From Paenibacillus sp. (GTDB lineage Bacteria > Bacillota > Bacilli > Paenibacillales > Paenibacillaceae), in the NCBI GenBank assembly GCA_017512705.1, contig JAFWEX010000130.1, positions 62,001 to 126,000 of the forward strand: a DNA stretch of 64,000 bases, written 5' to 3'. Each line of letters begins with the position of its first letter. Position 1 is the first letter of the stretch. The notes under the pieces were generated by a model. The model searched no databases. It was given only the letters and a program-made list of their open reading frames with translations, and was not told the origin of the DNA. Both the position numbers and the translations under genes were made by a program. Positions 7,777 to 17,009 of this stretch are shown one piece after another.

Positions 7777-9807
7777 CTACGCTGTGCACTCAAGGATCTG
7801 CACCCCGCGTGCTTCAATCTCAACATGTCCGGTAACCTTCTGACCTGTTAATAGCTCAATATGGACGGTATCACCCAGATCATAGAATTGAGTGGAGGCA
7901 TTGTGATTCATTACAAACAGATAGGTTATCCCGTCCTTGATTCTCGCACTTACCTCCACGCCCTGTGGGGTCTCCAGTAAAGGTTTAATGTTTTTGGCTG
8001 CCGTAAGCTCTGTAAGCAAACTATCTATGAATATTTCATCTGGATCAGTGGCGATATACCAGGCTTCCCCTTGACCAAATGTGTTGCGTGTAATTGCAGG
8101 CATGCCTTGATAGAAATCTTCACCGTACTCGGCAATTACTTCCGCACCTTCGCTGTGCAAGAGGTCGCACAACATACCGCATTCGTATACACCTTCTAGT
8201 GAGCCGAATCTTTCGTTTATAACAATACTATTCTTCTGTTCAGGAAGCAGGGCATCGATCTCTTCGACCCAGATGCCAAGCAGGTTGCGAAGCTCGCCCG
8301 GATAACCGCCAGTGGTCACCAGATCATGCTCATTAACGATTCCACTGAAGAAGGTAGTCAGGAAGGTACCACCTGCTGCAACAAACTGCTCCAATTTCGC
8401 AGCAAATCCTGGTTTGATCATGTAAAGAACAGGTGCAAGAACCAGATCATACGAGCTGAGATCGGTGTCCACACTAATGATATCCACTTGGATGTTCCGA
8501 CGGAACATAGCTGCATAATATTTATGAATCTGATCCACATATTTCAGGGCTATGGTCGGCCCACTTGACTTTTCAATGGCCCACCAGTTATCCCAATCGA
8601 ACACAATCGCTACCTTGGACTGAACTCTAGCATCAAGTGTTGTATCAGCTAGGAGTTGCAGCTCTTTACCTAGCTGTGTGACCTCTCGAAAGACCCGGGT
8701 GTTTTCGTGTCCCGCATGTTCAATGACCGCACCATGATACTTCTCGCATGCACCGATCGAACGGCGGAGCTGGAAGAACATCACCGTATCGGCGCCGTGT
8801 GCGATGGACTGATAACTCCACAGCCGCATAACACCAGAACGTTTGAGTGAGTTATAAGGCTGCCAGTTCTGCTGACTTGGTGTCTGTTCCATCAGCATAA
8901 ACGGTTGGCCGTCTTTGAGACCACGCATGAGATCATGAGCCATAGCAGTATAGCTGATCGGTGTGTCCAGACCGGGATAACTGTCCCAAGAGACGATATC
9001 CATATATTTAGCCCATTTGAAGTAGTCCAGCTGTTTGAAAAAGCCCATCAGATTCGTGGTAACGACTGAATCGGGAATATGCTTTTTGATCGCATGATAC
9101 TCGAGCAGGTAACATTCCAGCATGCTGTCTGAGTTGAAGCGGGAGTAGTCCAGCGAGATTCCTTGGAATGATGAGCTGTTGTGTCCCCAATGTTCACTCA
9201 GGTTGCTCGGAAGCACAATCTCATCCCAATCATAGAAGGTATGCCCCCAGAAGTTTGTGTTCCAAGCTTTGTTTACCTGTTCGATCGTGTGATAACGTTT
9301 CTTCAGATAGACGCGGAATGCCTTTTCGCAGTTATCACAATAACAATCGCCGCCATATTCATTGGAAATATGCCAGACAAGAACAGCGGGATGATCTTTG
9401 TAACGCTCCGCGAGCTTGTCGGCGATGATCTCGGCGTATTTACGATAAGTCGGACTGTTCGGACAAGAGTTATGCCGTCCGCCAAATTTACGTTTGCGTC
9501 CATCTGCATCCACGCGCAGGACATCGGGGTAATGTTTAGCCATCCAGGCTGGATGGGCAGCGGTACTTGTGGCCAGACAGATGTATACTCCGTTTTCGTA
9601 CAGACGATCAATCAATTGATCCAGATATTCGAAGTTATATGTCACTTCATCTGACTGAATCAGTGCCCATGAGAAAACGTTAATGGTGGCCATATCAATG
9701 CCTGCCAGCTTAAACATGCGGAGGTCTTCCAAGTGGGTCTCATGATCCCATTGTTCAGGGTTGTAATCTCCACCATAGAACATTTTGGGTAGTTTGCTGC
9801 TAATCAA
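7777..9807 (-). CDS. Family GH42 beta-galactosidase
   Basis: A 676-residue GH42 enzyme that releases terminal beta-galactose from galacto-oligosaccharides, galactan or arabinogalactan fragments inside the cell (no signal peptide). The N-terminal barrel starts MFYGGDYNPEQW. The acid/base Glu is in VWHISNEYGGD, with Cys residues nearby (CYCDNCEKAF) that bind zinc in this family. The nucleophile Glu is in FMLMEQTPSQQNWQ. A trimerisation domain and small beta domain follow. I prefer the TTG at 9807, because GGGGTGA ends 5 bases before it; the GTG at 9816 lies inside that ribosome site. It is divergent from an AraC regulator. Confidence 0.93.
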   Translation of the reverse strand: MISSKLPKMFYGGDYNPEQWDHETHLEDLRMFKLAGIDMATINVFSWALIQSDEVTYNFEYLDQLIDRLYENGVYICLATSTAAHPAWMAKHYPDVLRVDADGRKRKFGGRHNSCPNSPTYRKYAEIIADKLAERYKDHPAVLVWHISNEYGGDCYCDNCEKAFRVYLKKRYHTIEQVNKAWNTNFWGHTFYDWDEIVLPSNLSEHWGHNSSSFQGISLDYSRFNSDSMLECYLLEYHAIKKHIPDSVVTTNLMGFFKQLDYFKWAKYMDIVSWDSYPGLDTPISYTAMAHDLMRGLKDGQPFMLMEQTPSQQNWQPYNSLKRSGVMRLWSYQSIAHGADTVMFFQLRRSIGACEKYHGAVIEHAGHENTRVFREVTQLGKELQLLADTTLDARVQSKVAIVFDWDNWWAIEKSSGPTIALKYVDQIHKYYAAMFRRNIQVDIISVDTDLSSYDLVLAPVLYMIKPGFAAKLEQFVAAGGTFLTTFFSGIVNEHDLVTTGGYPGELRNLLGIWVEEIDALLPEQKNSIVINERFGSLEGVYECGMLCDLLHSEGAEVIAEYGEDFYQGMPAITRNTFGQGEAWYIATDPDEIFIDSLLTELTAAKNIKPLLETPQGVEVSARIKDGITYLFVMNHNASTQFYDLGDTVHIELLTGQKVTGHVEIEARGVQILECTA

Positions 9808-9844
9808 CGTGCTCACCCCTTGTATAAGAATAATCCAATACTAT

Positions 9845-9890
9845 ATGATACATATGACATTTAAAATATAATAAAAGTAATGATACATAT
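9845..9890. promoter_or_regulatory. Direct repeat in the GH42/AraC divergent promoter region
   Basis: ATGATACATAT occurs at 9845-9855 and again at 9880-9890, 35 bases apart in the same orientation. Paired direct repeats of this kind are the usual binding arrangement for AraC proteins, and the only regulator gene adjacent is the one starting at 9933. Confidence 0.5.
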
Positions 9891-9932
9891 AAGAATATGG
9901 AACTCAATATTATTGTATTCAAGGAGGTTGCT

Positions 9933-10766
9933 ATGCTCATCTCACCTCGACATCAACGTTATTTCATGACACCGCGAGATCAGCCGCTTCCGCTGTATAT
10001 CGAGAGTATAGGATATAATGGCAATCAGGAAAAAGTCTTCAGACCAGCAGGGTATCCATATTATCATTGGATACAAACGGTTAAAGGAGCTGGGGAGTTC
10101 AAACTGCCAGGAGCTTCAGCAATTCTGGGTGAAAGCGCGGGCATATTGCTTCCCCCAAACCTGCCACACGAATATGCTCGTGTTGAAAGGGACTGGGAGA
10201 CGATCTATATTACATTTGGCGGATCTCAGTGTGCTGCTATTATAGATTCTCTGGGTTTGGGTGAGGCGGATTTTCACCAATGGGATTCCAATAGTCCATT
10301 GGGAGATTATGCTCAGCATGTGCTGGATTCGATTGGGAGTGACCAGGATCTATCCGGGCTGGAAGCCTCGGCAGACATGTATCGTTTTTTGATTTTGCTC
10401 AAAAAACACGGAATGACTGGTAATCGATCTTCGATCTCACACGCTGTAGCAAGGCTTGCTCCGCTTCTTACTTTTATGGAAGAACATTATGGCAATCCGG
10501 ATATTGGACTAGAGCAGATGGCTTCAATTATCGAAATTTCGTCCAGACACTTGAACACGTTGTTTAAACAATCCTTCGGTATAACGGCTTATAGTTACTT
10601 CATCTTGCTTCGTATACGCAAGGCCAAAGAAATGCTGACAGGACGGATGGACCTTACGATCAAAGAGACTGCGGCACGGGCAGGATTCCGGGATGCCAGT
10701 CATTTTGTTGCTACCTTTCGTCGAATTGAAGGGGTTACGCCAGAGCAATTTCGTAACTTGTACTAA
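9933..10766 (+). CDS. AraC-family transcriptional regulator
   Basis: A 277-residue regulator with an N-terminal cupin-like sugar-sensing domain (YPYYHWIQTVKGAGEF, GILLPPNLPHEY) and a C-terminal AraC DNA-binding domain (IGLEQMASIIEISSRHLNTL, then IKETAARAGFRDASHFVATF, ending TPEQFRNLY). AAGGAGG precedes the chosen ATG by 5 bases, which rules out the ATG at 9897. It is divergent from the GH42 beta-galactosidase over 125 bases and is most likely its regulator; that pairing is inferred from position and the direct repeats between them. Confidence 0.9.
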   Translation: MLISPRHQRYFMTPRDQPLPLYIESIGYNGNQEKVFRPAGYPYYHWIQTVKGAGEFKLPGASAILGESAGILLPPNLPHEYARVERDWETIYITFGGSQCAAIIDSLGLGEADFHQWDSNSPLGDYAQHVLDSIGSDQDLSGLEASADMYRFLILLKKHGMTGNRSSISHAVARLAPLLTFMEEHYGNPDIGLEQMASIIEISSRHLNTLFKQSFGITAYSYFILLRIRKAKEMLTGRMDLTIKETAARAGFRDASHFVATFRRIEGVTPEQFRNLY

Positions 10767-10847
10767 TTAGGACAGGCTGAACAAAAAGATATGCAGAAGG
10801 GTATTGATGCATCCTCTTGTTGCCGTTATGATGGTAGCGAATCCTAG

Positions 10848-10861
10848 AATCGAAAACGATT
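10848..10861. promoter_or_regulatory. Palindrome upstream of the esterase operon
   Basis: AATCGAAAACGATT has 5-base arms around AAAA. It lies 45 bases before the chosen start and resembles operators of LacI-type sugar regulators; it is a weak (11 of 14) match to cre. No regulator for it is in the window. Confidence 0.35.
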
Positions 10862-10905
10862 AAACGAAATTAATTCCGTACAAGCGAGAGAGGATGAGTT
10901 ATAGC

Positions 10906-11694
10906 ATGAGTTCAATTATCCCATTGTGGGAGAAAGCCGCTCCTTATGCGGCTACAGGACATGAAGACGAGATGCCACATCTGATTCCTTTTCTTCAACC
11001 TGGTTCCGATAGCGCTGTCATTGTCTGTCCAGGGGGAGGTTACGGTCATCTGGCAGACCACGAGGGAGCACCAGTTGCAGAATTGTTAAACCGTGCAGGT
11101 ATAAGTGCTTTTGTGCTTCAATATCGGGTAGCACCGCATCGTCATCCAGCACCTAAGGCAGATGGGCAGCGTGCAATTCGTCATGTACGAGCTTATGCGG
11201 AACAGTACGGGATTAATCCATCCAAAATTGCAGTGCTTGGTTTTTCGGCAGGGGGACATCTCTCAGCAACCTTGGGTACGCAGTATGATGAAGGACAGCC
11301 AGATCATGAGGATGTCATTGAACGGCAGAGCTCCCGTCCAGACCGTGTCATCTTGTGTTATCCGGTCATTACGATGAAATCATACGGACATGCCGGCTCG
11401 CGTATTAATTTGCTGGGAGAGAATGCAACGGAGGATCAAATTCAAGCCTTCAGTGCAGAGCACCAAGTTAGATCAGACGCTCCACCTGCTTTCATCTGGC
11501 ATACGAGTGACGATCAGGCTGTACCTGTAGAGAATAGTTTGCGATATGCGCTAGCATTAGGTGCACAGGGGATTCCATATGATCTGCATGTATTCGAGAA
11601 AGGTCCACATGGTCTGGGACTGGCGGAGAACGAGAGGACGGTTCGGGTATGGTCTGAACTGTGTCTTACCTGGCTTAAAAATCAAGGCTGGTAA
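10906..11694 (+). CDS. Alpha/beta hydrolase, probable sugar-ester (acetyl xylan) esterase
   Basis: A 262-residue serine hydrolase. The oxyanion segment is VIVCPGGGYGHLADHEG and the nucleophile Ser is in VLGFSAGGHLS. Asp of TSDDQAVPVENS and His of KGPHGLGL complete the triad. This arrangement is shared by BD-FAE-like acetyl xylan esterases and related carbohydrate esterases; no signal peptide, so it would deacetylate imported oligosaccharides. An in-frame ATG at 10894 directly abuts the ribosome site GAGAGG, so the ATG at 10906 (12 bases on) is preferred. First gene of a three-gene operon. Confidence 0.82.
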   Translation: MSSIIPLWEKAAPYAATGHEDEMPHLIPFLQPGSDSAVIVCPGGGYGHLADHEGAPVAELLNRAGISAFVLQYRVAPHRHPAPKADGQRAIRHVRAYAEQYGINPSKIAVLGFSAGGHLSATLGTQYDEGQPDHEDVIERQSSRPDRVILCYPVITMKSYGHAGSRINLLGENATEDQIQAFSAEHQVRSDAPPAFIWHTSDDQAVPVENSLRYALALGAQGIPYDLHVFEKGPHGLGLAENERTVRVWSELCLTWLKNQGW

Positions 11695-11761
11695 CTTTAG
11701 CACAGATTCCACTCAATAAAGAGCATATAGCACTGACATTACGAGTAGAGGAGAGCAAGCC

Positions 11762-12421
11762 ATGAAATTACAAAAGCACGACAGACTTCTTTTTATCGGG
11801 GACTCGATTACCGATTGCGGACGTTCACATCCTGTTGGGGAAGGCAGTTCAGGGTTAGGCCATGGGTATGTGGCACAGGTCTACGCACTATTACGCTCCA
11901 TTTATCCCGAACTGATGTTGAGAGTACAGAATGTGGGTAATAGTGGGAATACCGTCCGTGATTTGAAGCAACGCTGGCAACAGGATGTGATCGATTTGAA
12001 GCCGGACTGGTTGACAGTCATGATTGGCATTAATGATGTATGGCGCCAATTTGATCATCCGTTGGCTGAATCACATGTGTTCCTGGAAGAATACGAGACA
12101 ACGTTACGTGAGCTTGTCTCATCCGTCCGTCCGAATCTGAAAGGACTTGTACTGATGACGCCTTATTATCTTGAAGCTAACCCGGAAGATCCAATGCGAG
12201 CGACGATGGACATCTACGGTGAGGCGGTTCGCAGAGTAGCTTCTGAATATGATGCGCTGTTTGTCGATACACAGGCTGCATTTGCTCCGCTATGGAATCA
12301 TTTCTATACATCCGTGCTTACACATGATCGAGTACACCCGGATGCTACAGGTCACATGATTTTGAGTAAAGCTTTTCTGGATGTCATCGGGTTTAGTTGG
12401 ACGGGGAATTCGAAATCCTAA
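11762..12421 (+). CDS. SGNH hydrolase, probable carbohydrate esterase
   Basis: A 219-residue SGNH esterase. Block I is LLFIGDSITDCGR, block II is QNVGNSGNTV, block III is TVMIGINDVWRQ and block V is THDRVHPDATGH. The pattern is close to cytoplasmic acetylesterases acting on rhamnogalacturonan or xylan oligosaccharides (CE12-like and relatives). GAGGAGAGC precedes the ATG. It lies 67 bases after the first esterase and 15 before the SMP-30 gene, so two esterases of different folds are co-expressed, probably clearing acetyl groups from imported plant oligosaccharides. Confidence 0.87.
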   Translation: MKLQKHDRLLFIGDSITDCGRSHPVGEGSSGLGHGYVAQVYALLRSIYPELMLRVQNVGNSGNTVRDLKQRWQQDVIDLKPDWLTVMIGINDVWRQFDHPLAESHVFLEEYETTLRELVSSVRPNLKGLVLMTPYYLEANPEDPMRATMDIYGEAVRRVASEYDALFVDTQAAFAPLWNHFYTSVLTHDRVHPDATGHMILSKAFLDVIGFSWTGNSKS

Positions 12422-12436
12422 AGGAGGAGCGAGGGT

Positions 12437-13318
12437 ATGAGTAATGTAACTGTTGTTGTGGAATCACCAGCACAATTAGGAGAAGGACCAAGCTGGGATG
12501 CGGAGAATAATCGTTTGTTATGGGTGGATATTGAAGGATTTAAGGTACATGCATATGACCCGGTAACAGGTGAGGATCAGGCCTATGACGTGGGTGAACA
12601 TGTCGGAGCTGTCGTTCCTTATCGTGGAGATGAAGTGATCGTTGCTCTTCGTAGCGGTTTTTATACATATCATCTGATCACAGGGGAACGGCAAGCTATT
12701 ACGGACCCCGAGCAGGATAAACCAACCAATCGGTTTAATGATGGAAAATGTGATGCATACGGACGTTTTTGGGCTGGCACGATGAGTCTGAACAACAAGG
12801 AAAAAGCCGGATCACTCTATTGCCTTGAGGATGGAAAGCCTGTGCGCACTATGGTAGAGCAGGTATCCACATCCAACGGTCTTGGATGGAGTCCGAATCT
12901 GGAATTTATGTACTATATCGATACCCCGACACGTTCGATTGATCGTTTTGATTTTGATCTTGCTTCGGGTACGATCACAAACCGGACGAGCATCATCTCA
13001 ATTCCAGAAGAGATGGGTTTCCCGGATGGAATGACCGTGGATGCGGAAGGCATGTTATGGGTTGCTCACTGGGGCGGGGGGAAAGTTACGCGTTGGAATC
13101 CGGAGACATCGGAATTGTTACAGCAAGTCGAGGTGCCTGCTGATCAGGTAACCTCCTGCTGTTTTGGAGGACCTGACCTTGAGGATTTATATATAACTAC
13201 CGCTCGCATAGGGATAAAGGAAGAACGTTTGCAGGAAACACCACAAGCGGGCTCATTATTTGTCGTTAGACCTGGCGTTCAAGGGCAGAAAACACATGCC
13301 TACGGGCGAAAAGGGTAA
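12437..13318 (+). CDS. SMP-30/gluconolactonase/LRE family protein
   Basis: A 293-residue six-bladed beta-propeller of the SMP-30 (regucalcin) family. The metal-binding Glu is in QLGEGPSWD, Asn in NRFNDGKCD and STSNGLGWS, and Asp in FPDGMTVDAEGMLW. Members hydrolyse sugar lactones such as gluconolactone or uronic-acid lactones. In this operon with two esterases, a role in plant-sugar lactone opening is plausible but not proven. AAAGGAGGAGC precedes the ATG. A terminator follows. Confidence 0.88.
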   Translation: MSNVTVVVESPAQLGEGPSWDAENNRLLWVDIEGFKVHAYDPVTGEDQAYDVGEHVGAVVPYRGDEVIVALRSGFYTYHLITGERQAITDPEQDKPTNRFNDGKCDAYGRFWAGTMSLNNKEKAGSLYCLEDGKPVRTMVEQVSTSNGLGWSPNLEFMYYIDTPTRSIDRFDFDLASGTITNRTSIISIPEEMGFPDGMTVDAEGMLWVAHWGGGKVTRWNPETSELLQQVEVPADQVTSCCFGGPDLEDLYITTARIGIKEERLQETPQAGSLFVVRPGVQGQKTHAYGRKG

Positions 13319-13350
13319 ACGAATTGTCTGGAAAACATACGCTGGAGTAA

Positions 13351-13379
13351 AAGGTGCTGTGAAAACAGCATCTTTTTTG
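13351..13379 (+). terminator. Intrinsic terminator after the esterase/SMP-30 operon
   Basis: AAGGTGCTGT pairs with ACAGCATCTT around a short A-rich loop, and the T run TCTTTTTTG follows. Confidence 0.8.
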
Positions 13380-13433
13380 CTGTCTACAAAAAATATATTT
13401 ATTTTTTTCGAAAATGACCTCTGCGGACAAAGG

Positions 13434-13448
13434 GGAAAAACGTTTTCC
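13434..13448. promoter_or_regulatory. Palindrome in the GH74 upstream region
   Basis: GGAAAAACGTTTTCC has 6-base arms around ACG. The central CG flanked by A and T runs is like LacI-family operators. It lies 57 bases before the cre candidate. The rest of the 340 bases before the GH74 gene shows no ORF. Confidence 0.35.
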
Positions 13449-13504
13449 ATCGAATGTTATTTATTGAAAGTATTATCCATTTTAAGCGAACGGCACGAGA
13501 ATTT

Positions 13505-13518
13505 TGTAAGCGCTTAAT
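13505..13518 (+). promoter_or_regulatory. Candidate cre (CcpA) site before the GH74 gene
   Basis: TGTAAGCGCTTAAT matches the CcpA consensus TGWAARCGYTWNCW at 13 of 14 positions. It lies about 140 bases before the xyloglucanase start. Confidence 0.7.
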
Positions 13519-13659
13519 AATGGTTTAGAAAGGAGGTGCGTTCCTCTCAGGCATGTATGGATTCGTCTGGTACGCCATCATCAACAGGATGAGACAGCGG
13601 GGATAGACCGAATTGTGATTGCCGAAAAAGTGGAGATAGGAAAAGGAGGATATGTAGGG

Positions 13660-16600
13660 ATGAAAATGCTGATGAAAAAGCTTCGAATTGCGAGTTTGGG
13701 TGTAGCCATTGTCACAGCTTCTCTAGGCGGAATGGGGATGGCTGGAACTTCCGAGGCAGCTCCAAGTGAAGCCTACAACTGGAAAAACGTTGTTACAGGC
13801 GGAGGGGGCGGTTTCATCCCAGGTATTATCTTCAATGAGTCTGAAAAAGATCTGATCTATGCTCGGACGGATATTGGAGGAGCTTACCGCTGGAATCCGG
13901 CAGACCGTAGCTGGACCCCGCTTACGGACTTTGTAGGCTGGGACGACTGGAATAATAACGGTGTGGATGCACTGGCTTCAGACCCCGTTGACCCAGACCG
14001 GGTATATATGGCGGTAGGCACGTATACCAATTCTTGGGTGAAGGATAACGGTTATATTTTTCGGTCCACAGATCGGGGAGATACTTGGGAGAAAACAGAA
14101 TTACCTTTTAAGGTAGGTGGGAATATGCCTGGTCGTTCCATGGGAGAGCGCCTAGTCGTGGATCCGAATGATCATCGGATTCTGTACTTCGGTGCTCGCA
14201 GTGGTAACGGACTATGGAAAAGTACGGATTATGGGGTAACCTGGACTGAAGTAACCAGCTTCCCGAATCCGGGGAACTATGTGGAGAACCCTGCTAACGA
14301 GTATACCAGTGACATTATAGGTCTGGCCTGGATCACTTTTGATGAAACAAGTGGCTCTGCTGGCCAGGCGTCCCAGACCATTTATGTCGGAGTTGCTGAC
14401 AAAAGTGAGAGTGTATATCGTAGCACGGACGGCGGCCTGACCTGGGCTGCTGTTCCTGGACAACCTACGGGATATTTGCCTCATCACGGGAAAATGGACG
14501 CAGATGGAAATCTGTATATCACCTACAGCAATGGTGCTGGTCCCTATGATGGGACCAAGGGAGATGTTTGGAAGCTGAACACAGGAACAGGCGTATGGAA
14601 GAACATCAGTCCTGTATCAAGTAGCAGTTCAGATAACTACTACGGTTATGGGGGATTGGCCATTGATGCACAGGAGCCTGGCACCCTGATGGTTGCTACG
14701 CTGAATTCCTGGTGGCCTGATGCAATCCTGTTCCGAAGTAAAGATGGTGGGGACACCTGGACGCGTATCTGGGACTTTGAAGGTTACCCTGATCGTAAGC
14801 TCAGATATACCCAGGACATCTCGGCTGCGCCTTGGTTAACCTTCGGTGTTAATCCTGCGCCACCTGAGATGAGTCCTAAACTGGGCTGGATGATTGCTGC
14901 ACTGGAGATAGATCCATTTGATTCGGATCGGTTGATGTATGGAACGGGTGCAACGATCTATGGTACAAACAACCTCACAGATTGGGATGAGGATAAGAAA
15001 ATCAACATCTCTGTTATGGCCAAGGGCATTGAAGAAACAGCTGTTATGGAGCTGATCAGTCCGCCAAGTGGAGCCAATCTAGTCAGTGCGTTGGGAGACA
15101 TTGCCGGGTTCCGTCATGATGACTTGACCCAAGCACCAGCGAAGATGTTCACCAATCCGAACTATCCTTCAACGGAAAGTATAGATTTTGCGGAATTAAG
15201 TCCAAACACGATGGTTCGAGTGGGGAAAGCGGATTACACCGCAGATCCCAATGCCAAATCAATCGGTTTATCCAGCGATGGAGGAAGCACATGGTATAAA
15301 GCAAGCGCAGAACCTTCAGGCACTGCAGGAGGCGGTACAGTTGCAATCTCGGCAAGTGGCAACCGTCTCGTATGGAGCACGTCAGATCGAGGGGTATTTC
15401 ACTCTGCCAGCGGGAATTCATGGACAGCAAGTACAGGAATACCGTCAGGGGCCAAAGTCATTTCAGATCGGGTTAATCCGAACAAGTTCTATGGCTTTGC
15501 AGCAGGAAAAATCTATGTCAGTGTGAATGGCGGAGCATCGTTTACAGTGTCGCCAGCGACTGGACTTCCGATCGAAGGTAATTCGGATCTCGACGCTGTA
15601 CCAGGTGTAGAAGGTGAATTGTGGTTTGCCGGAGGTAATGAGGAGGAGGGGCCATATGGTTTGTGGCATTCAACGGACTCTGGAGCCACATTCACCAAAC
15701 TTACCAATGTCGAGGAAGCGGACAGCATTGGATTTGGTAAACCAGCTCCTGGACAAAGTGTTGTAGCCTTATACACAGTGGCGCAGATCGATGGAACACG
15801 TGGGTTCTTCCGCTCAGACGACGGGGGAGTGAGCTGGGTTCGGATTAACGATGATCAGCATCAGTACGCCCGCGTAACCACAATTACAGGAGACCCGCGT
15901 ATTTATGGCAGAGTGTATCTCGGTACGAACGGACGCGGGATATTGTATGCGGATCCGGTAAACGGGAATGGTGGCACTCCAACGATACCGAATTCGACGA
16001 TTACGCCGATAACCGCTCAATTCGATCTGAACACAGATCAGCAAGCGGATATTCCTGTAACGTTAACACTCAAAGGAAATACATTAACGTCCATACGTAA
16101 CGGAAATACGATACTTGCAGCGGGCACTGATTATACTGTCGCTGGTGATCAGGTCGTATTTCATAAAACGTATCTGGCTACACTGCCCAAAGGGGCAGCT
16201 GCATTAACCTTTCAATTCAGTGCAGGTAACCCAGCGGTGTTGAATCTAACGATTAAAGATACAACGGTGGTCGTTCCAGATGGAACGATTCGCATTGAAA
16301 TGTACAACGGGACAACGTCGGCATCCAGCAGCTCCATTAATCCTAAATTCAAACTGACGAATACAGGAACGGCGCCACTGAATCTATCAGACGTTAAGAT
16401 TCGATACTATTACACAATCAATGGTAGCCAGCCTCAGAATTTCTTCTGTGACTGGGCCGCAGTTGGTAATGACAACATCACTGGTACGTTCAGTTCATTA
16501 ACACCGGGGCTGCCTGGAGCGGATCAGGTGCTTGAAATTGGATTCAAAGCTTCGGCTGGAGTGCTGAACCCGGGGCAGAGCACAGAAATTCAGACACGTT

Positions 16601-16734
16601 TTTCCAAAGACAACTGGACCAGTTACACTCAGACAGATAATTATTCTTTTGCAGACAACCACTCATCCTATACTGACTGGTCCAAAGTTACGGGATATGT
16701 TGCTGGTCAGATTCAATGGGGGCTGGAGCCGTAA
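13660..16734 (+). CDS. Secreted GH74 xyloglucanase with X2 and CBM3 modules
   Basis: A 1024-residue secreted enzyme. Residues 1-35 form a signal peptide (basic MKMLMKKLR start, hydrophobic core, cleavage near TSEA-AP). The GH74 double beta-propeller covers about residues 40-770; the two catalytic Asp residues lie in YARTDIGGAYRW and in ALGDIAGFRHDD. Repeated STDGG/SKDGGDTW-like bladed motifs are visible. An X2 carbohydrate-binding module (about 785-870, TPITAQFDLNTDQQADIPVT) and a cellulose-binding CBM3 (about 885-1024) follow. It cleaves the beta-1,4-glucan backbone of xyloglucan outside the cell. AAAGGAGG lies about 11 bases before the chosen ATG; the longer frame from 13615 lacks a good start. 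Confidence 0.94.
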   Translation: MKMLMKKLRIASLGVAIVTASLGGMGMAGTSEAAPSEAYNWKNVVTGGGGGFIPGIIFNESEKDLIYARTDIGGAYRWNPADRSWTPLTDFVGWDDWNNNGVDALASDPVDPDRVYMAVGTYTNSWVKDNGYIFRSTDRGDTWEKTELPFKVGGNMPGRSMGERLVVDPNDHRILYFGARSGNGLWKSTDYGVTWTEVTSFPNPGNYVENPANEYTSDIIGLAWITFDETSGSAGQASQTIYVGVADKSESVYRSTDGGLTWAAVPGQPTGYLPHHGKMDADGNLYITYSNGAGPYDGTKGDVWKLNTGTGVWKNISPVSSSSSDNYYGYGGLAIDAQEPGTLMVATLNSWWPDAILFRSKDGGDTWTRIWDFEGYPDRKLRYTQDISAAPWLTFGVNPAPPEMSPKLGWMIAALEIDPFDSDRLMYGTGATIYGTNNLTDWDEDKKINISVMAKGIEETAVMELISPPSGANLVSALGDIAGFRHDDLTQAPAKMFTNPNYPSTESIDFAELSPNTMVRVGKADYTADPNAKSIGLSSDGGSTWYKASAEPSGTAGGGTVAISASGNRLVWSTSDRGVFHSASGNSWTASTGIPSGAKVISDRVNPNKFYGFAAGKIYVSVNGGASFTVSPATGLPIEGNSDLDAVPGVEGELWFAGGNEEEGPYGLWHSTDSGATFTKLTNVEEADSIGFGKPAPGQSVVALYTVAQIDGTRGFFRSDDGGVSWVRINDDQHQYARVTTITGDPRIYGRVYLGTNGRGILYADPVNGNGGTPTIPNSTITPITAQFDLNTDQQADIPVTLTLKGNTLTSIRNGNTILAAGTDYTVAGDQVVFHKTYLATLPKGAAALTFQFSAGNPAVLNLTIKDTTVVVPDGTIRIEMYNGTTSASSSSINPKFKLTNTGTAPLNLSDVKIRYYYTINGSQPQNFFCDWAAVGNDNITGTFSSLTPGLPGADQVLEIGFKASAGVLNPGQSTEIQTRFSKDNWTSYTQTDNYSFADNHSSYTDWSKVTGYVAGQIQWGLEP

Positions 16735-16779
16735 CGTGAGGTTCCTGATTACATTTATCACAATAATAAAATAGAATGT

Positions 16780-16827
16780 GCCCTAAGACGCCCAAATGGG
16801 TATTGGCGTTTTGGGGCTTCTTTTTTT
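16780..16827 (+). terminator. Intrinsic terminator after the GH74 gene
   Basis: GCCCTAAGACGCC pairs with GGCGTTTTGGGGC, followed by TTCTTTTTTT. Confidence 0.9.
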
Positions 16828-16842
16828 GTCGAAATATAGTGT

Positions 16843-16854
16843 AAACTATAGTTA
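16843..16854. promoter_or_regulatory. AAACTATAGTT palindrome, copy 1
   Basis: AAACTATAGTTA lies 155 bases before the response-regulator gene. The same core, preceded by GT, recurs at 20389-20400 right after the sensor-kinase gene. Confidence 0.35.
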
Positions 16855-16916
16855 GTTCCTATTGCTTAAACATAGAATATAAGATATAACAAGATATACC
16901 ATTATTTTAATTATAA

Positions 16917-16930
16917 TGTAACCGCTAACA
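16917..16930 (+). promoter_or_regulatory. Candidate cre (CcpA) site before the two-component genes
   Basis: TGTAACCGCTAACA matches the CcpA consensus at 13 of 14 positions, 80 bases before the response-regulator start. Confidence 0.6.
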
Positions 16931-17009
16931 AAGAAGGACTTCAAATATCCATATATAAAGGGTTAAAATGCATATATAGAGTTATAGATGAGACAGGGGG
17001 GTCGCGATC

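Noticed and set aside
7360-7851. 163-codon + strand frame over the end of uxaA
   Set aside because: It overlaps uxaA and the bidirectional terminator in another frame.
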